From NCBI GenBank assembly GCA_002633005.1, contig NMRA01000012.1, positions 62,001-126,000 on the forward strand: a stretch of DNA of 64,000 nt. The letters are read 5' to 3'. Under the pieces are notes generated by a model. That model saw nothing but the letters and a program-made list of their open reading frames with translations, was not told the DNA's origin and searched no databases. Below, piece by piece: positions 59,301 through 64,000 of this stretch. Each line of letters opens with the position of its first letter. Within the stretch, counting starts at the first letter, position 1. The DNA is from Phoronis australis (Eukaryota; Phoronida; Phoronidae). The translations under genes were made by a program, and so were the position numbers.

Positions 59301-61231
59301 ATCCCTGCACTGCCCTTCCACCTCTTCTATCTTGTTCGTAGTCATTCTCCCAACATAGGGCATATCCCGCAACAATTAAGACAACTTTGCAGGATTGCAT
59401 GAAGAATAAGATGAACAAGCGTCAATATGTAGAGCAAATGCATCCTTCTGAATTTGACAAAATCCAGGTAAGTTTATCTGGGACAAGAACCTATGACACC
59501 ACTGCGTCAACACAGACATTTAAGAAATGAAGAGATGGGGGCCAGCAATACAGACAGCACTGCAAGATTCCGAAAAGTAACAGTTGGAAAGAAAACTGAG
59601 ATTTGTCATAACTAAAACGGTACGTTGGTGCACAATAGGAGATGTTACATATGTTAGAAATCACAGTAGATTTAGACTTGCAGGATCTAGTTAGTTGGGA
59701 TTCCCCTGGATGAGAGAATGAATTGACCTAGTGAATCAATACAGGCCAGTAAGACTAGGTCATTGAACCACCTTTATCAATTGGTTATATAAGACTAAAG
59801 CAAGCAGCAAACACCACTACTGCCTCTTTACATAGCATGACCAATGGAAACTGGCCAAACTAAAGTCTTCTCAACCTGGTCTGACTGGGCACTGTCAGGA
59901 ATATGCCACTACAAGCATGGGAAACAAATCATGATTGGAGCAATCAAAATAGAGTGGTTGACTTCTGACACCACAAGTAGATAATGGTAAGGATGACCAC
60001 ATAGAAGTCCACTGCACAAGCTGTTGTCAGGCAAAAGACCAGAAAGGCCAATCATGAACCTTCCTGCAAGGAACAGGTGGTCCATCAAAAGCAGACATGA
60101 AAAAAGGAAATGTGAACCCACATGAGAGAGTGTCACGAGACAATCTCAGCACAGGACACAAGGAGACTGGCTGACTGATAGCACGTCAACTATACAAAAT
60201 TATAACATGCAATCTTGATTTGGCCAACTCCAACAAGATCCCTATGGCGAGCAGCTGCAACAAAAAACCCATTATCGGAACCTAATGAAGACTGAAATTG
60301 GTCTGACAGCTGGTTGGCCTCTAATGAAAAAAGTCGACAATATTTAGATATGATCTCAATCAAATATATGTGTAGTAATGTACCTACCCACTTCACTGCA
60401 ATTCAGGCCTAATCAGTATACCAATCCATTAACACAGGAATTACAAAAGCATGTGCATACACTGGCTCAAAAACTGCACTCGTGCCTGTTGAGAAATGCC
60501 CCCCTCCCCCAATATTAGTTTCTACTTTACTCAAAGTACGGCATACACATTTCAATCATAATGCATTTGGAAATAAAATCTATTTTCATACTCGATTAGT
60601 TAATAACATACCTATTTCAAAAGCAAACCAACAAAAACAGCACATATCATTAAATGAAATCGCAAAAAATACCCTAACTGGCAGCACACAGGTATTTGCT
60701 GAGGTAAGCCCTGACACTCAGATACTTAAAAGCAATTCTGTTTACCATGAACGATATAAAAAATCAACAATTCCGTCACCTAGATATTCAAAGTGAACAA
60801 ATCACAAAACTCTGTGGCCTTTAAAAATGAACACGTTTGATTTATATAACAATGAATACAAACAGGTCAAAAATCTCTCAAATCAAATGAGACATTAACA
60901 TGAGATCCAGCAGTAACTCCCACACTACTTACAAGAAATCCTTTAAAGTTTCACAGGCGGGCACAACAAGACTTGCCAGAGACAAAATATTAATGATGAC
61001 TGAGCCCAAAGCCCTATTGAATCAGATATAGACAGAATGGATTCACCCCAGGGGCAATGATCAGAAAACCTGTACAAAGAATTTGTTGACTTAGCAGGGG
61101 ATTGTTTTCACCAGAATCAGAGCAGCATGAGAAGAATTCAGGTAAAGCACTATACAAGGCTACATTTGTATGAAAGAACAAGCAGGTGACCACATCCAAA
61201 AACTGATAGCCGAGAAGGAGTTACTAAAAAC
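56382..61231. other. no gene recognised
   Basis: AT-rich sequence with short ORFs of no known family. The 72-bp tandem duplication at 58087-58230 is the only structure noted. Confidence 0.45.
58087..58230 (+). repeat. 72-bp tandem duplication
   Basis: The sequence starting ACAGAAAAAATACTACCCAA and ending GTGAACGCATTACA occurs at 58087-58158 and again at 58159-58230, apparently identical. The minus-strand 122-codon ORF here repeats a peptide because of it. Confidence 0.95.
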
Positions 61232-61712
61232 TGATCAACAGAGAGCGAGCTCTTGGCAGGTGATCAACAGAGAGTGAGCTCCCAGTAGCCAATCAACAGA
61301 GAACGAGCTCCTTGTAGCTGATAAACAGAGAACGAGCTCCTTGTAGCTGATCAACAGAGAACGAGCTCCTTGTAGATGATCAACAGAGAACGAGCTCCTT
61401 GTAGCCAATCAACAGAGAACGAGCTCCTTGTAGCCAATCAACAGAGAACGAGCTCCTTGTAGCTGATCAACAGAGAACGAGCTTCTTGTAGCTGATCAAC
61501 AGAGAACGAGCTTCTTGTAGCTGATCAACAAAAAGTAAGCTCCTGGTAGGTAATCAACAGAGAGCGATATTCAAAAAATAGACGGTCAACCAAAACCGAG
61601 CTCCAGGTAGCTGGTGAACAGAGAGTGAGCTCCTGGTAGCTGATCAACAGAGAGCGAGCTCCAGGTAGCTGACCAACAGAGAGCGAGTTCCAGGTAGCTG
61701 ATCAACAGAAAG
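61232..61712 (+). repeat. 29-bp minisatellite, about 16 copies
   Basis: The consensus is TGATCAACAGAGAACGAGCT followed by CCTTGTAGC. Central copies are nearly identical. Outer copies diverge (AGAGAGTGAGCTCCTGG), and one at about 61550-61590 is disrupted. This is the usual pattern of expansion from the middle. Confidence 0.95.
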
Positions 61713-61844
61713 AGCACAGAAGATAGGTTTATGATGCAATGTACTTGTGACAAGCCATCACCATCCAGCATGTATGGACAGAAATAAAGGGACAACTTTG
61801 TCTAAAGAGTCCCACTGATGGCCAGTCAGTGTTCTACAAGTTCA

Positions 61845-62410
61845 CAGCTCCATTTGGCGACCTACAGCTTACTAATGCAACTTCAGATTATGTTTGGCAA
61901 CCTTAGAAAAATTCTAAAGCACCACAATGAGAACCAAGGTCAGACAACAATTCACTCAAAATTTGTTTCAAAATTTGTGGCGACTTCCAAACTTTAAAAA
62001 CCTAACACTTTTCTTAGATTTGATACCTTTGGTTTATAGATATTCCGTTTCTTTTGCAACGTCATTGCTTTGGCGCACTCAGCAGTCAACAACCAAGCTC
62101 AAATTACAACAGAAAGTAAACTGTTGGAATTGTTCGGCAAAAATCTGGCAAGGTCAGACTATGAAACAGTGTATCGAATGGTCTGCATTTTCCATTGGTA
62201 TTTGTAAGAGGAATTGAGTCAGATATTGAATAGTGCATATTTACAGGAGAAATGGAAGAGGTATGTCTACCTTTTAATAACGCTGAGAACGGCCAATTCC
62301 TTTTTTTGGGTTAGCAATTTCCGACCTCAGTTTGGCGACTTCCGTTTTCATTTGGCGACCTGGGATTTTCGCTAAGCCGCATTTGGCAACTTGGTGTTAA
62401 GCCAACAGTT
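61845..62410. repeat. ATTTGGCGACC dispersed repeat
   Basis: CATTTGGCGACCTACAG (61852), TGTTTGGCAACC (61892), CAGTTTGGCGACTTCCG (62328), CATTTGGCGACCTGGGATTTT (62350) and CATTTGGCAACTTGG (62380) recur as in 17570-18115. The middle (TGTTGGAATTGTTCGGCAAAAATC) also matches that region. Type unknown. The 61927-62217 ORF lies inside and is probably not a gene. Confidence 0.5.
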
Positions 62411-64000
62411 GAGCACTGAAGCTATATTACAAACCAAACAATTTAAGAGGCATGAGCCTCAAACTAAATGTAGGAAAGGAAAACAAAAAGAATGTATGCT
62501 GTTCTTTTTTGTGAACCTTACACATTGATAATCTCAGAGTCATGTGAGAGTGTGTATGCAACACTACTCCGAAAAATAAATGAGAAAGTGCTCAAGGAAG
62601 CGCTTGAAAAGGCAACACTTGGCGAAATGAAAAGCAGAGAGAAAGACACAAATCACAGCCCCCATATTGAATTTAATTTCAAACAATAAGCCTCAAGTTA
62701 TCAACATCTTGTACGTACATTTCATGTCAAACGGACAAATAAGTAACCTAAGAGGGATATCGCAAGTCTAAGACATGAGGCAGTGTCGGACCTGAATGAA
62801 AAACTGTGACAAAGATGTCGACGGCAAAGACAATAATAAAGGCTTTGAAGATAGATTCTTATGAATGGTGACTAAAAAACTAAGAAACATGGCCATGTAT
62901 AGTAGATGGTAAATTAACAAAAGTGCACCAAAGCATTGGCCAATAAAAGAGCAGTCATTAAGAAGTCTACAATTCTGCAAAAGCGCCGTCTCCTATGCAA
63001 TTTCAACCCAAAACAATAGGCCTTGAGCTTTAGATGAGTTACGGGTTGTGCACAAATTTCATTGTAAAAGAAGTGACTTTTAGCATGCCTATAAACAAGC
63101 AAGCAAGACAGAAAGTAAATAGAGATACTTGGCTAAATTAAAATTCAGCAAAGTAACCATAGATCAGCACATGTGGTATACAATCACAGATGAACTCCCA
63201 CTTGCCATCTTTCATTCTGTACGAGCATTCAATTTGTGTGAACCTTTGGCTCATTTTATTAAAGGTAGAACATGCAGTTGTAGTTAAAATGCAGCTAGAT
63301 ATTACACACGTAACAGGATATTTTTCTACAAGGAAACTTGACAAAAACTTGGACTTAACTGTTGTCCATATTCACCTTTAAGGACCATCTACATAAATCA
63401 CTTTTAATTGAAATTTCCATGCTAATCAAATATATTTTTCATTTATCAAAAAACAGACAATCGCCGCACAAATGAAAAAGTTCGCATTAATTTGACTTTT
63501 CGTCTATTCATTAGACATCATCAGGATACAAACAATCAGACATCAAGTGTCAACGTACGAGTCAACTTACATTCCATGAAGTGAAATGAATGCAACGACA
63601 GCAAATAGTAAACAGGTCATCACCATAGCCGTAGGGTCATGGAGCTCTACATGGTATGGCCTGCTACTCTTTTATGTATCATGATGATGTCTAATGAACA
63701 GACAAAATGTTGAATTAATATGAACCTTTTCATTTGTGCGACAAGTGTCAGTTTTTTGATTCTATTATGGCCAAAAACTGATCTTTGATTAAGCAACTAA
63801 ATAGAGTCCAAAATATGCAAGTCAGCAATAGGAATGTAGTGGCATGTATTTTTTTGAAAAATTTACCCTCTGCAAATCACCAGTAAATGCTGCAACATAT
63901 TTATGGAAAAATAACATTACTTAAAGCCTTAAAAGTTCATGCGATGTATATGCACGTTTATCAATTTGCAGAATTATATTCTAGCAAAAAAAATCTAGAA
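62411..64000. other. no gene recognised
   Basis: AT-rich. The short ORFs show no family signature and no clear repeat was seen. Confidence 0.45.

Noticed and set aside
1-64000. CRISPR array, bacterial operon or prophage
   Set aside because: The tandem arrays have no unique spacers, and the spliced exons and SINE/LINE content show an animal genome. Bacterial features are not expected.

Overview
This is a stretch of metazoan nuclear DNA, AT-rich and mostly non-coding. The evidence is spliced exons with GT-AG borders, a bHLH-PAS coactivator gene, tRNA-derived SINE-like sequence, a LINE tail, an LTR-retrotransposon remnant, many terminal-inverted-repeat elements and minisatellites. The single p160-type coactivator and the repeat mix suggest an invertebrate, probably marine (for example amphioxus, a hemichordate, an echinoderm or a mollusc). 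I cannot name the species. One N at 31109 marks an assembly join.

Gene content. The only gene I recognise is a p160 nuclear receptor coactivator (NCOA/SRC family) on the minus strand. Six consecutive coding exons lie at 9893-9730, 8020-7920, 5256-5079, 4564-4484, 3022-2921 and 2492-2372. All five junctions keep phase and give 248 uninterrupted codons. They encode the helix-loop-helix, the linker, the PAS core and the segment after it. The start codon is not securely located, and the receptor-interaction and activation regions must lie left of position 1. Most of 10-64 kb may be a long 5' intron or upstream flank of this gene. Most listed ORFs there look like chance or repeat-derived frames. 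A few short exon-like segments (46114-46215, 15853-15919, 318-392) and two small minus-strand ORFs (52559-52699 and 48250-48990) are reported with low confidence.

Repeats by region. 0-10 kb: introns with 22-, 35-36- and 35-bp tandem repeats and fragments of a hairpin-tailed repeat. 10-16 kb: a 59-bp tandem array, a palindromic repeat zone and a long foldback element. 16.8-23.5 kb: members of a TIR family beginning AGGCCCTTTCATAC, a 1-kb copy of the hairpin-tailed repeat, a foldback and a tRNA-derived SINE. 28.9-32.4 kb: a Ty3/gypsy-like LTR plus leader, then a 2.4-kb hairpin-tailed repeat containing a 1-kb near-identical direct duplication around the N. 34.1-34.8 kb: the 3' end of a LINE. 35.1-38.3 kb: a nested transposon pair. 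43.4 kb and 61.2 kb: minisatellites. 55.3-56.4 kb: a full-length TIR element with a 3-bp target duplication.

The most notable non-genic signal is that the hairpin-tailed repeat carries, over and over, a sequence of the form CCACTAGRKGGCRC. This matches the known CTCF core motif. It may be an invertebrate repeat that spreads CTCF-like sites next to a transcription coactivator gene.
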